Positions 20,926-32,067 of a DNA stretch of 64,000 bases are shown in pieces; within the stretch, counting starts at the first letter, position 1; each line of letters starts with the position of its first letter. The DNA comes from Clavaria fumosa (lineage: Eukaryota; Basidiomycota; Agaricomycetes; Agaricales; Clavariaceae). Position numbers and translations under genes: made by a program. The notes under the pieces were generated by a model. The model ran no database searches, had not been told where the DNA came from, and was given only the letters and a program-made list of their open reading frames with translations. The stretch is taken from assembly GCA_951802425.1 (NCBI GenBank), contig OX637794.1, forward strand, positions 2,108,001-2,172,000, given 5' to 3'.

Positions 20926-23900
20926 ATGAAGTTTCATATTGACAATTTACCAGTGAGCGCCTTGTCGCTTTCTATGACTTCTCTGTGTTAAGCTATTCAG
21001 ATAATCTTTCCATACGACCGAATATATCCTGGTGCGGCCTAGCTCTCCCCTGGGTCCCCGTGAGCAAGTGGGGCTGAGCAATGTTTGCAGAGCAATATTC
21101 ATACATGTGCGATCTCAAGCGCACGCTCGACGCCACTGTAATTGTTTCTGTTGATTCATTGAGGCACCAATTCTTGACTGGTTCATAGGGCCATTGTGTA
21201 TTGGAAATGCCTTCGGGCACGGGAAAGACAGTGTCGCTCCTCTCCTTGATCGTGTCTTATCAGCAGGTATGTTCTCCTTCCAGCGGAGAATCGCGTCGTT
21301 GACCCAAGTAGTTCTACCCCACGCGACGTAAACTTGTATACTGTTCGCGCACAGTCCCCGAGATCGAGAAGGCTTTGGCTGAACTGAAACGGCTCATGGA
21401 CTACCGAATAGCCTGCGCAGAGACTGAAGAGGAAAAGCAAAAGGAGAAGAGTTTTACGGGGCTAGGACTCACTAGCCGAAAGAACCTTTGCATACATCCC
21501 GAGGCAAGTCAACTGCTCGCCTGGCCACCAACCAGGTCCCGCTCATCTCTCCGCAGGTGTCTAAGGAGAAGAAGGGCAGAGTCGTTGATGCTCGGTGTCG
21601 TGATCTCACAAACTCTGCTGTATGTGAAAAGGGTCGAAAAGACCCGGGTTCAGTAGAGCTGTGTGACTGGCATGAAGTGGGCCCTTCGTTTGCCCGACGA
21701 TTGCGCCTGCTAATTGGATTTGCAGAACCTTGGAAAGCGGGAGCCGGGGAACCTTATTCCTTCAGGGATCTGGACCTTGGCGGACGTGTTACAGCACGGT
21801 CGCGAACACCGTGTCTGCCCGTACTTCCTCGTGCGAAGGATGGCAAGCATTTCATCTCGAGCATGAGCTATCAAGTACCCGCTGAAACCGTATTACCAGA
21901 TGCCCTTTGTCGACGTGGTAATATATTCCTTCCACTATCTTCTCGATCCAAAAGTGGCGGAGCAAGTCTCGAAGGAGCTGTCTAAAGATGCTATTGTGGT
22001 CTTTGACGAAGCTCACAACATTGGTATGGTTTTCTACGAAGCGGTCTACTGCCGTGATCTGATTTTTGTCATAGATAACGTGTGCATCGAGTCGCTAAGC
22101 ATTGATCTTACGCGTCCGATGCTCGACTCCGCGGCAAGAAGTGTTGGGAAACTGAGTGATCAAATTGCAGAGTGAGTGTTGTGGTTCGAAAGAGTGATTC
22201 CCATTGATCGGATCCTTAGAATCAAGAAAACTGATGCCCAGAAGCTACAGGATGAATACGCTAAACTTGTTGAAGGTCTTCAGGAGGCAGCAGACGACGA
22301 GGATCATGCCATGTCAAATCCACGTGAGTGATTTTTGGCTGACCAAATATTCACCTCGTCACGCCTTTGTAGTTCTGCCCGATGACCTGCTCAAAGAAGC
22401 CATTCCTGGGAATATTCGCAAGGCCGAACATTTTGTGGCTTTCCTGAAACGCTTCGTAGAATATCTTAAGGTAATTTCCGCACGTTTTTGCCCGAGGTCT
22501 CGCTTCAATTTATAAATACAACAGACACGAATGCGAGTCTTGCACGTCGTTGCTGAAACTCCATTGTCTTTCCTTCAGCATCTCAAGGACATAACTTACA
22601 TTGAGCGAAGACCCCTTCGGCAAGTCAACGTGACCAGCGTATTCCTTCATAATATGGAGATTGACCGCCCCCCCCTAGTTTTTGTGCAGAACGTCTACAA
22701 TCTTTAGTGCGGACATTGGAGCTCCGCCGCCTCGACGAGTACTATGCTCTTCAAAAAGTTGCAAGTTTCGCAACTCTGGTGTCGACGTATGAGAAAGGTG
22801 CGAAAAATCGCGCTGTGAACGACACTTCAGTCACTGACTCGCTGAGCAGGTTTCCTCCTGATATTGGAGCCCTTCGAGACCGATAATTCAACCGTCCCGA
22901 ACCCCATATTTCATTTCACGTCCGCCGATCTCCTTAGTTTCTCTTCCCAAGCGAAGATCTGACTTCGCTTGCAGCTGTCTGGACCCTTCATTAGCCATCA
23001 AGCCTGTGTTCGATCGCTTCAGCAGCGTCGTCATCACGTCCGGGACCATCTCCCCGTTAGACATGTACCCCAAAATGCTGCAGTTCACGCCCGTGGTACA
23101 AGAGAGTTATCCCATGACTTTGGCCCGCAATTCGTTCTTGCCGCTGGTAGGTGCCTCCGGGTTGTGCTATCCGCCACCTTTCCTCTTAGTGATCTTTATC
23201 CAGGTCATCACTCGCGGCAGCGACCAGGTCCACATCAGCTCCCGATTTGAGGTCCGAAACGACCCTGCAGTCGTCCGGAACTTCGGCACCATACTCGTCG
23301 AGTACTGCAAGATCGTGCCAGACGGAATAGTCGCTTTCTTTCCGAGCTATCTCTACATGGAGTCGATTGTAGCCGCGTGGAACGACATGGTGCCGTATTC
23401 CTATATACCTCTGCGACACTGCGCCTGCTGATGCGCTTGGCCTTGAAGGGCATACTCAATGAAGTGTGGAAAAACAAGCTGATATTCGTGGAGACTCCGG
23501 ATGCGAACGAGACTAGCATCGCGCTGGAAAACTACAGGCATGTGCGTCGGACAATTTGCCAGGCTGTATTATTTGAAAAGACTGACAACCCCCGCTCATT
23601 GACAGGCGTGCGACAATGGGCGTGGAGCCGTCTTGCTATCCGTCGCTCGTGGGAAGGTGTCTGAAGGCATTGATTTTGATCACAACTATGGCCGAGCCGT
23701 CATCATGTTTGGGTGCGTCTTATCGGGATCAGTCTGATATTCGTTTGTGCACGCCGGCCTCTGACGTGCGAAACAGCGTCCCATATCAGTATACGGAAAG
23801 CCGGATCCTGAAAGCCCGCCTGGAGTATCTGCGCGACGCATATCGGATACGGGAGTCGGAATTTCTTGGGTTCGACGCTATGCGCAACGCCGCGCAGTGT

Positions 23901-24369
23901 GTAGGTCGTGTCTTGCGGGGTAAAACAGACTGGGGTCTGATGGTGTTTGCGGACAAGGTACTTTCATTATTATTATTCATTTTTATTTTATTTTCGCATT
24001 TGCATGGCTATGCGGCTCGCTCACTGTTGTTCCCCGTGTATGGCACAGCGTTTTGCGCGCGCCGATAAGCGGGCCAAGTTGCCGCGGTGGATCAACCAGT
24101 ACATCACGGACACGGCGTCGAACCTCTCGACGGACATGGCTGTGACGCTGTCGAAGCTGTTCATGCGCACGATATCGCAGAACCCGAACGAGAACCAGAC
24201 GGGGATATCGCTGTGGACGCTCGAGGACGTGTTGAAGGCACAGGAGAAGCAGAAGGAGCTGGAGCTGCAGGCGGTCGCGAAACAGGGTGGTGAGGGTGGG
24301 AACGACGAAGTGGATGAATACTGGGATGTTGAGATTGACGACCAGATGCTTTTGGAGTTGGATGTATAG
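20926..24369 (+). CDS. RAD3: TFIIH DNA helicase Rad3/XPD
   Basis: Twenty exons: 20926-20952, 21001-21031, 21091-21137, 21189-21266, 21312-21503, 21557-21676, 21726-21842, 21900-22023, 22075-22171, 22220-22323, 22373-22470, 22525-22619, 22679-22797, 22850-22919, 22975-23146, 23204-23389, 23449-23541, 23606-23712, 23777-23957 and 24049-24369. They give 792 residues, close to yeast Rad3. This 5'-3' helicase opens DNA in nucleotide excision repair and is part of TFIIH. Visible motifs: Walker A MPSGTGKT, the DEAH box VVFDEAHNI, the four iron-sulphur cysteines ([30 protein letters not shown]), [21 protein letters not shown] and QCVGRVLRG. Three introns (21504-21556, 21843-21899, 22620-22678) need GC donors; each restores conserved sequence that no GT donor gives. 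Confidence 0.97.
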
Positions 24370-24450
24370 CAAAAAAATTTAAAAAAATAACAGTACATGG
24401 GTACATGGCTGGGAAGTTGCGTAATGCTCCCTTGATGATAAAGGATAGGT

Positions 24451-24860
24451 TCACTTATGTCTCCGTGAGCCAGGAGAGCCAGTTGGAGATCCAGATTTGC
24501 AAATATCGCAGAAATCATTTTCCTGACGAGACATGATTTTCTTATATCATTCTTCAAGGATAGTGCACTCACCTCTCGCTCGACAATCCTCTCAGTTCGG
24601 CTGGACGATTTTTTTGATTTATTTTTTTTCAAAGAAAAGAAAACTAAAAATTGACAAGTGGTATGATGGGGCTCAACTCACCCGTAATATCGTCGACACT
24701 GACATGGCCCACCGGGATTTGTGACGCCCTGTTGGCAATTTGGAGGATGTGAGGATGTGAGATAGCAGTTTGGGCCTGTGCAGTCGATAGTGGAATCCCT
24801 CTTGCAAGAGAAATGACTGCAACGGGTGTACTTGTAGAGTCTGACTTGACGGTGGCACAT
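24451..24860 (-). CDS. Small Cys-rich protein, likely metal-binding, function unknown
   Basis: Exons 24860-24682, 24600-24573 (28 nt) and 24522-24451 give 92 residues with ten cysteines. The order is C2, C14-x4-C19, C27-x4-C32, C42, C53-x-C55 and a final C74-x2-C77. Typical segments are RCSHFSCKRDSTIDC and SSHPPNCQQG. The spaced Cys and His residues suggest zinc binding rather than a secreted protein, since no signal peptide is present. I recall similar short proteins being common and lineage-expanded in Agaricomycetes, but I know no function. The frame is also open upstream to an ATG at 24908; I prefer 24860 because the sequence becomes family-like from there. The middle exon is supported by phase and by the C-x2-C pair read after it. 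The stop is 81 bp from the convergent Rad3 stop. Confidence 0.6.
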
Positions 24861-26981
24861 TTTTTTAGGCTTGCTTAGGACTAGTAGGAGGGGTTGAGAG
24901 AGGGGCATATAGAGGCGCCGAGAGAGGAAAGACGATGACCGTACAGAAAGAGAGAGAGAGAGGTTCTGGCCCCGGGTCGGCGGAGGTAGGAGATGATGAT
25001 CGCCTTCGTATTCTAATTGAGTTTCGATCTTGAACCGAGCGCGAAGGTGGAATGATTTTCAATAAGGAACCTTAAATCTCAACACAAACAACACACACAC
25101 ACCCCTTGCTTCTATCTTCTTCTTCTTTCCTTGGTGTGGAGGCTGTGTAAGCCGGGGGTAAAATTGTCGTTCACGACGAGCTCAGTGTCGAACGAAGAGG
25201 GTGGGTTCGAGTGGAGCCCGTGTTACTGGCGCCTTTGTCCTTTCCTTTATAGAATTTTTGGGATTCTTCTGATAACCAATCCCATCGTGGTTGAATGGCA
25301 AGAGACACGAGACAAGGGAAAAATAATAAAAATATAAAAGATTCAGATCTGTGCACGAGGTATATCCTTTTATAGAAGTGTTGACAAACAAAACAAGGTT
25401 ATGTCATCGCTTTAGATCAAATACCCCCGATCTGGAGACATTACTAAAAAAGGAAATTTGCAGCCGAGAAGACTTGCCGAAAGTAGTGACGTAGTACAAA
25501 GAAAAAACCAAACGTTTTTAGGTGTGACTCCCGTTGTTGTTCACAAGTACAAATACAAGACAGAAAAACGGTCTCCAATGTTTCTCTTGTTCTTTCTAAA
25601 GCATCTATTGTCAACACCCATCATCACCGTACGGAACATCGTCAAAGTACGGTGTGAAGGTTAGACAAGAAGGCTACTTGGCAGATAAGGGAGGATATGC
25701 CTCATGTAAGATTTCAGGTCTTTCGATCAGAAAGCGCTTGACGGCAGACAATCAAGAACAGAAAAACACATCTGCATCAGCAGACTCGAGCGTACTTCTG
25801 ATTGGCTTATGGCGTACCCATTTGCCTACTCGTGGGGCCACTTTCGAGCATGCCGACGCCCCCGGGGATTGAAGATATTGAAAGTTCAACCGCAACTTCA
25901 AAAGGGAAGAAAAAAAAAGGAAACTCCGTTTCTCAATAAACCATACCGTGCCTGACGCAGTCTCGTGGTACCGAGCAATTTTTTTTTTCCCTGGCGCTCG
26001 TTGCACGGCTGCAGATGACCAGCTGATCTGCCAGCAGCTGCCCCTGGAACATAATCACGGACGGCATTTCTGTCACCAGTGCCCAAAGGGTTCCTTTGCG
26101 GACGCATGGTGGGCCAGGCTCAGAAGGAAGGAGGAAAAGAAAAGGCACGCCCAACTCGAACGCCTATCTGCTTGGCGCATACATCGGGTCGCCGATCAAC
26201 CACACACAGTCAATATGTCCCACCCGTTCACTGGGCACTTTATCCACGGTGAGAAGTCATTATGTACTAATTATGTACCGGAAGCCGTTCTAATCATCAA
26301 CCCCATCAGATTGTCGATCATTGACACATCAGCCTCCACGATTCGTATCGCGTCTAGTGGTCGGTAGTGTCGCGGACAGATATGACATATGTCAGTGTCG
26401 TTGAGTCCGCGCACCGAGAACGTCGGCATATGGAGCCCCGACCTCATTCCAGAAACACGGGCCCAAAAGCTCGGTCGGTATGAATCAACATCATGGCCTT
26501 CCGCGGGGACTGTCAGGATCCGCGCGACATTTCCCCAGGTTATCTTTCCGCTCGAGTGTGTGTGTATGTCACTATGTGTGGAGCGCAAGACGCCACACCC
26601 TGGTCACACCACCTGTGCTCTGTGCCTGGCGCAACTCGCAGGCTCTCTCTCGAAAGAAAAAAAGAAGAAGCACAAAATAGTTCTATTTCGCGTGGACTCC
26701 GGGGTTGTTCCTTCGAAGAACGCGCGCGGGGAATTGGGACCTGATTAGGCCTAGATGCCGATGCCGACGGCCCAACGTCCCACTACGTCGGTTCGCTTGA
26801 TTGGGGGACCCAGGCTAATTCTGACCTACGACTATTATTAACCTAGAAATGCGGGGATATCCGCGCTGCACGCGCAGGGAAGAGAGTCGAAAATCCAATG
26901 TCGTGGGCAAGCATGAGTGACGAAGATGGCAAGTGACATCAACCCGCGCGCTCACCCCCCGTATCCGTTTACCGTTATTAC
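24861..26981. other. Intergenic, 2.1 kb, no gene recognised
   Basis: This is the largest ordinary gap. The upstream part (24930-24960) has an AGAG-rich purine run, and poly-A/T runs occur near 25910 and 25980. The longest frame (25948-26367, plus, 139 residues) has an unremarkable composition and no recognised domain, so I do not call it. No repeat or RNA gene is evident. Confidence 0.4.
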
Positions 26982-29900
26982 TTAGGAATCATCCTCCTCC
27001 GAATCGGCTGGCGACTTGTCCGTCTCGGCGACCACCGCTTCTTCTCGAATCGGCTGGCCTTTGATGGCTCTGCGGACCTCGTCCGCGTCCAGCGTTTCGT
27101 GCTCTAACAGCGCGGCTGCAAGCTGTTCGGAAAAGAAACCGCGCGTGAGGGGGTGTGTTGGATAAAAGATCCGAGGGCAGCTCACAAGCCTTAGCTCGCT
27201 CTCCTTCTCCTTCAGCAGCTTCTTCACTCGTTCCATCGACCCTTTCAACATTCTGTGTCAAGAAATGGCGTTCAGCGAAAGTCCACATGGTACACGACAT
27301 GAGTCAGAGCGCAGCGCCGCCCAAGCATGCTCCACAGGTCTGGGAAGACTGATCATTGTCGTCCCTTGATCGATAGAACAAAATTGCCGAGGACAGATGT
27401 GGGAAAACGAGACAGAAAAAGGCGCACAAAGCACCCGCGCAGAAGACTGCGCGCGAGACACAGAAATGCGGGGATGCGACTACTCACTGTCGCACTTCAT
27501 TTTCAATCATATCCCGGGTCTGTGGGCTTGTGTTTCTGCCACGGTATTGAACGGGACCAAGAATATCAGAAAACCCATAGGCCTTATTGAATTTGTTAGT
27601 TGCGGTCGACAGCCACCACGAGAGTAAATGCATGTTACCTCAATCATCGCGTGCGCGACATTGGTAGCCTGCTGTAAATCACTCGACGCCCCCGTGCTCA
27701 CGTTGTCCTCTCCCTGCACTGTAACAACATTCCTCAGGATGCTTTCGCAACAAGAGAAGGCCCGAACACTCACAGAATTCTTCAGCCGCCATTCCTCCCA
27801 TGCAGACATCTATGCGCGCAAGGAGATTGCGGCGTGTATGGCTCTCGTCCTCGGTCGGTGTCGAGACGGTCTATGAGAGGCGAGTGGTCAGATGGACGAG
27901 GACGGGCGCAACACGAGCACGAGGCCGTGCGCAGTAACTTACGACACCAGAATGATTGCCGCGATGGATGCAGCTGACTTTTCGGAGAGGGAAAGCTCCT
28001 TCGGTGTTCAGTGCCACAATCGTGTGTCCTGCCTGGGACTACCGTGAGCCCTCTACGCGGGGTGGTCGGGACGAAACAACAGACCTCATGGTAAGCGGTC
28101 GACTCAAGATCTTTTGGATTCCTGAGTCGACTTTTTAGTTCCGTGCCCAATGTGATGCGGTCCTTGAGTCTGTCTTCAGAGATGACGCCACCAATTGCGA
28201 AAGGACGGACATACAAAGGCCAAATCGATATGCTTGTATGTGACCTCACTCGCGCCTTCCTTACTCGCTTGTATCGCGGCTTCACTATGGGAAGATGAAG
28301 TAATGAGCGTCGCTGCTCTCAATCAAATGTGGATAACTGACTTGACGAGGTTTTGTAGATCTGCGCCGCTCATGTAGGGCGTTTGCTTCGCGATCACGTT
28401 TGGGTCCAAGTCTGGCGGTAGTCAATGAGGCCGAGGGAAAGACAAACAGTGTCCCCCCCAAGATGGCGTACCTTCAGCTGCCTTGATGCCTTCGAGGTAC
28501 CGCTCCAATATCTTCGCGCGGCCGCGTACGTCCGGTAAGAACACCTCGACGCGCTTATCGAATCGTCCAGGCCTTAGCAAAGCACTGTCAACTCAACGAT
28601 CAGCAAAGGGCCGTGTCGGATGGCTGATTTTTCCTCACTCATCCAGAAGGGTGGGCAGGTTAGTAGTGGCAATGACAATCAAGCCATCGTTAGTCAGGAA
28701 ACCATCCATCTCAGACAAGAGCTGGTTGAGCGTTTGCTTCGAGTACCGATTCTCGACCAGCTCCCGCTTGCCGCCGATGGAGTCTAATTCGTCGATGAAG
28801 ACGACCGCGGGTTGTTTTTCGCGGGCTGAGGCAAATAGTTCGCGCATGCGCCGCGCGCCGGACCCTACCCAGATGTCGTCGAACTCGGATCTACGAATAA
28901 TGGTGTCAGCGATTCAAAAGCGTGACTTGGCAGCAGACGTTACCCCGCTGCATAGAGGAAGGGGACCCCTGCTTCGCCAGCGATGGCTCTCGCTAGCAGA
29001 GTCTTGCCTGTACCCGGAGGGCCGGTGAGGAGAATTCCTTTGGGAAGTCTGCCCCCAAGAGAGGTGAATTTAGATGGGTTCTTGAGAAACTCAACGATGG
29101 TTTGCATTTCCTCCACACTACCATCAATATAGGATGCGCAGGAATAAGTAAGTCACAAAATACCAGTTTCTGCTCGTCAATCCCGTGAACATCTTCAAAT
29201 GTAACCGTCTGGCCTCCTGCGTACTCGAAGTCTTCGCCTTTGTTCCCGGATTTCATGAGGCCGGAGTTCTCAAGCAGAACGGCAAGGATAGTAACCATCA
29301 CTGTCAGGCGAGAAGGTTTGCGTGAGGAGAACGAGCTACAGGGAACGAGATACGCACAGCCGAATCCCAAACCAGCAAACACGATAAATCTTAAGGTTTT
29401 CAGAACCATGGCAGACCTCGCTGTACGACGGATTCAGGTTTGTATTGCATCCACAGGAGTCTGAGAACGCACGTTCGCTCACAGACACGATGAGAGGATT
29501 TCCGTGAACACCGACACCAGAACCGCCGCGTTTGAACGCTGCTTGTAGTCTCGATATATCAGGCGATAGTATAGAACTTGTGGGTAGTTTACTGATAGGA
29601 TCGGTGGCAGAAAGAACAATGTGTGCAATTCGCTGAGAGATAGTCTCTGGCGCTTGCGTCCGTTCCGGATTTAGGCTGGTCGTAAGTGGGTCAGAGGTAA
29701 AAGTTGGAGTTGTTGAATCAGAGGTCTTTGCCGAATCGGGCGGCGAGGATGAGCTGGACGAAGGAGCGTTGAGGATGGCGTCCCTTCTTCGCGCCGCGGG
29801 TGGGACAGAAGCAGAGAGCCCCGACTTGATCAGCGCCGTAAGATAGAATTGAAAGGCAGCATCTGAGGCTATAAGCGGGGATTTGTGGTCCTAACAGCGA

Positions 29901-30297
29901 TGAGGATGGGCCAACCAAACGAATTTGCGGGACTTACGAAGGCACAAGCTCTCTCCCATCTGGACACTATGATATCGTAGCCCGCTTGTACCCCTGTGTC
30001 CAACAGAGCCTGAAACAGCGTAAGCTGCTTCCCTACGTCATGCTGGTTCGCATTCGCGTCTGCCTCTAGACTGGCGATGTCGGCAACCGTCAGAGGTGAG
30101 GGCATTGAGGAAGTCTTGTTGATTCGGCCGAGGAAAGACTTCCCCGCGAAGAGAGAACGCAGCGAGAAGTGGCGTTGGTGGTAGTAAACCGTGATTCGGA
30201 GGGGGTGTATGGTACGGACAAGGCCTAGGTTTGACCTGCGAAGCGGGACCGACCTTGGTGCCAGGCGCAGTGCTGCCAGTGCACCGAGGGCTGGCAT
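26982..30297 (-). CDS. YME1: Mitochondrial i-AAA protease (Yme1 type)
   Basis: Sixteen exons: 30297-29938, 29890-29473, 29420-29358, 29300-29164, 29110-28944, 28890-28639, 28584-28472, 28411-28342, 28284-28215, 28162-28085, 28032-27943, 27870-27774, 27718-27639, 27582-27488, 27252-27186 and 27122-26982, giving 765 residues. The enzyme degrades inner-membrane proteins facing the intermembrane space. Order: targeting peptide, a Ser/Pro/Thr linker, one membrane segment ([15 protein letters not shown]), Walker A GPPGTGKT (about 354), Walker B VVFIDELD (about 411), the arginine-finger region [11 protein letters not shown], then the zinc protease motif HEAGH (about 575) and [14 protein letters not shown] single membrane span and the sequence [12 protein letters not shown] fit i-AAA better than m-AAA. 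The next-to-last intron is unusually long (235 nt). The 29111-29163 acceptor reads GAG, less usual. Confidence 0.93.
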
Positions 30298-30509
30298 CTG
30301 AGACGCAGCACATTATCACCGCCTGTTCCGCGACCACCGCCAACGAGAACAGCGAGCACACGCACCTGGAATGTACGGGCCATCGGTACTGCACACGACG
30401 ACGTCGAGCCCTCTCAAAATTTTGGTCGACCGCGTCGACCGCCCGCGTTTACCGCAAATAGTTGTCCGTTGCCTTATGTAATGCACTATTGTGTCGTTCG
30501 TTGACCGTC
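30298..30509. promoter_or_regulatory. Bidirectional promoter, Yme1 / GCIP-like
   Basis: The 212 bp between two divergent ATGs must contain both promoters. It holds palindromic GGTCGACCGCGTCGACC at about 30423-30440. No TATA box is clear. Confidence 0.45.
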
Positions 30510-31748
30510 ATGAATGACCAGCAGAAAGGTCCTTGCTCGTCGTTCCCTTGTTCGTCTGAAGAGCTCATGCCATAGTGACAGCGATACTATCTTTGACTCT
30601 TGTTCGCGAAACATGCACACGAACGTTGGCCTCATTCAATTCGAAAAGCACCGTCTCCCATGTGCCAAGATCGGGGATTATCGACCTCTCAACGCTACGC
30701 GGAGATCTGATATCTCTCCTTACCCTCATCTATAACGCAACAACTAAGCTTTCGATCGCGCTTAAAGGTTCCACACCCTCATGGTCAGCATGTCTGACGC
30801 CGCTCAAAGAACTGGACACGAATGTTACTGCATTGACACACTGTGTCTCGCTTTTGGAGCCAAATCTCCACGGGCTGACGATCACCGAAGAGGTCGTGAA
30901 TACGTTAAAAGAGATGCTTGAAAGTCTAGTGAGGCTCGTGCAGTTGTTCTTAGACGTGGCTTTAGGTCGGGGTGAGGGTCGTGAATATTTGGTGAAGACG
31001 GGAGAGGTGCATGACCTGACGGAGAGAGCGAAGGAAATTTCAAGAGAAAACGTAGAGGCCGTCTCAAAGCGACTTAAAGCTGACGTGGCTGCGCTAGAGG
31101 ATGCTTTGAGGGAGCTGAACGAGATGATTGAGGATGAACATGGTGCTAAAGACGAGGGTGAGGAGGCTGATGACGGCTGGGCTCAGCTTGGACTCGCAAG
31201 CAGCAAGATGCAGGCATGTGAATTAGAACGAGCGAAGAAGGTACGCAGCATCCCGCTCCGCAGTGGGCCATTTTCCACAGGCAAATTTACAGGTTCATGC
31301 CCTGCTGCGGTGCACAAACTTGCTGCAAAAGCGTACCATCCGCCTGCTCGCTCAGACAAGACCATCAAACGCGACTTTGGATCGGTTTCCAGGCCTCTCG
31401 TCGGCTGTTCTCGTGACAGCGGATGAGCTTGTCTCTTCCTTGTATGCGCCGCAGGACCATGCGTCCATTCTCGCCGAATTGAAATCTTGGGTGCAAAACA
31501 CGAAGGCTCTCGAGGGTGTGCTCATGGAGGCTTTGTCCACAGTCTCTTCCAGTCCGTCCCTGGAGCAGCGTATGGAAAACGTCAGCCTCGATGGGGCCAC
31601 CTCGTTGGAGGGCGAGAGTCCCTTGGCCACTGAACACGCACAACGAAAAGGAAGGCTTGATGAACAGTGGTTTGCTACATGCCTCAAACAAATTTATCTC
31701 ATTTCCGAGACGTTGATCGCAAGTCTCGCTCCTGGAGCAATGGGCTGA
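30510..31748 (+). CDS. GCIP-like (cyclin-D1-binding protein 1 type) helical protein
   Basis: Exons 30510-30528, 30576-31240 and 31293-31748 give 379 residues (383 if the acceptor at 31280 is used). The tiny first exon (MNDQQK) is needed because the long frame has no upstream ATG. The protein is almost entirely helical. The pattern near the start (LVRETCTRTLASFNSK), the LTALTHCVSLLE region, the acidic DGWAQLGLASSK segment and the C-terminal LVSSLYAPQDHASI resemble the GCIP / CCNDBP1 family, which binds cyclins and HLH factors in animals. The fungal role is unknown. Two decayed partial copies of its central part lie at 35.8-36.0 and 37.7-38.0 kb. Identification is moderate because it rests on remembered pattern. 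Confidence 0.6.
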
Positions 31749-32067
31749 GATAACAATTATATTCGCTGTTGGGTTCGGTAGGTGCTCAAGTCTCTGGTTT
31801 TTGTAGTTCTGTATGGCAATCATTGTGCGCAGAGAACGACTCAGAACTCTGTGGCAAAAATTCGACATGCAACAAAGGCGAGAGAACGTCCTTGCTCCCT
31901 CACACCTATCGCCATCTCTGCCATTTCTGGCACGGTGTGGACGCCGAGATTGAAGACGGCACAAAGGAGAGACGGCACAAAAGTACGGGCTCGAAAATAA
32001 GATGGAAATAAGATATATATAAAAACTAAATAATAAGTCCCAAAGAAACCCAAGCATTTACAGTAAC

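Noticed and set aside
25948..26367. 139-residue plus-strand frame in the 2-kb gap
   Set aside because: No domain, no splice partners, ordinary composition, and an overlapping minus-strand frame of similar quality.
29301..29409. ATG at 29409 as an independent start of the protease part of Yme1
   Set aside because: The upstream exons splice in phase and supply the targeting peptide and linker expected of an i-AAA protease.
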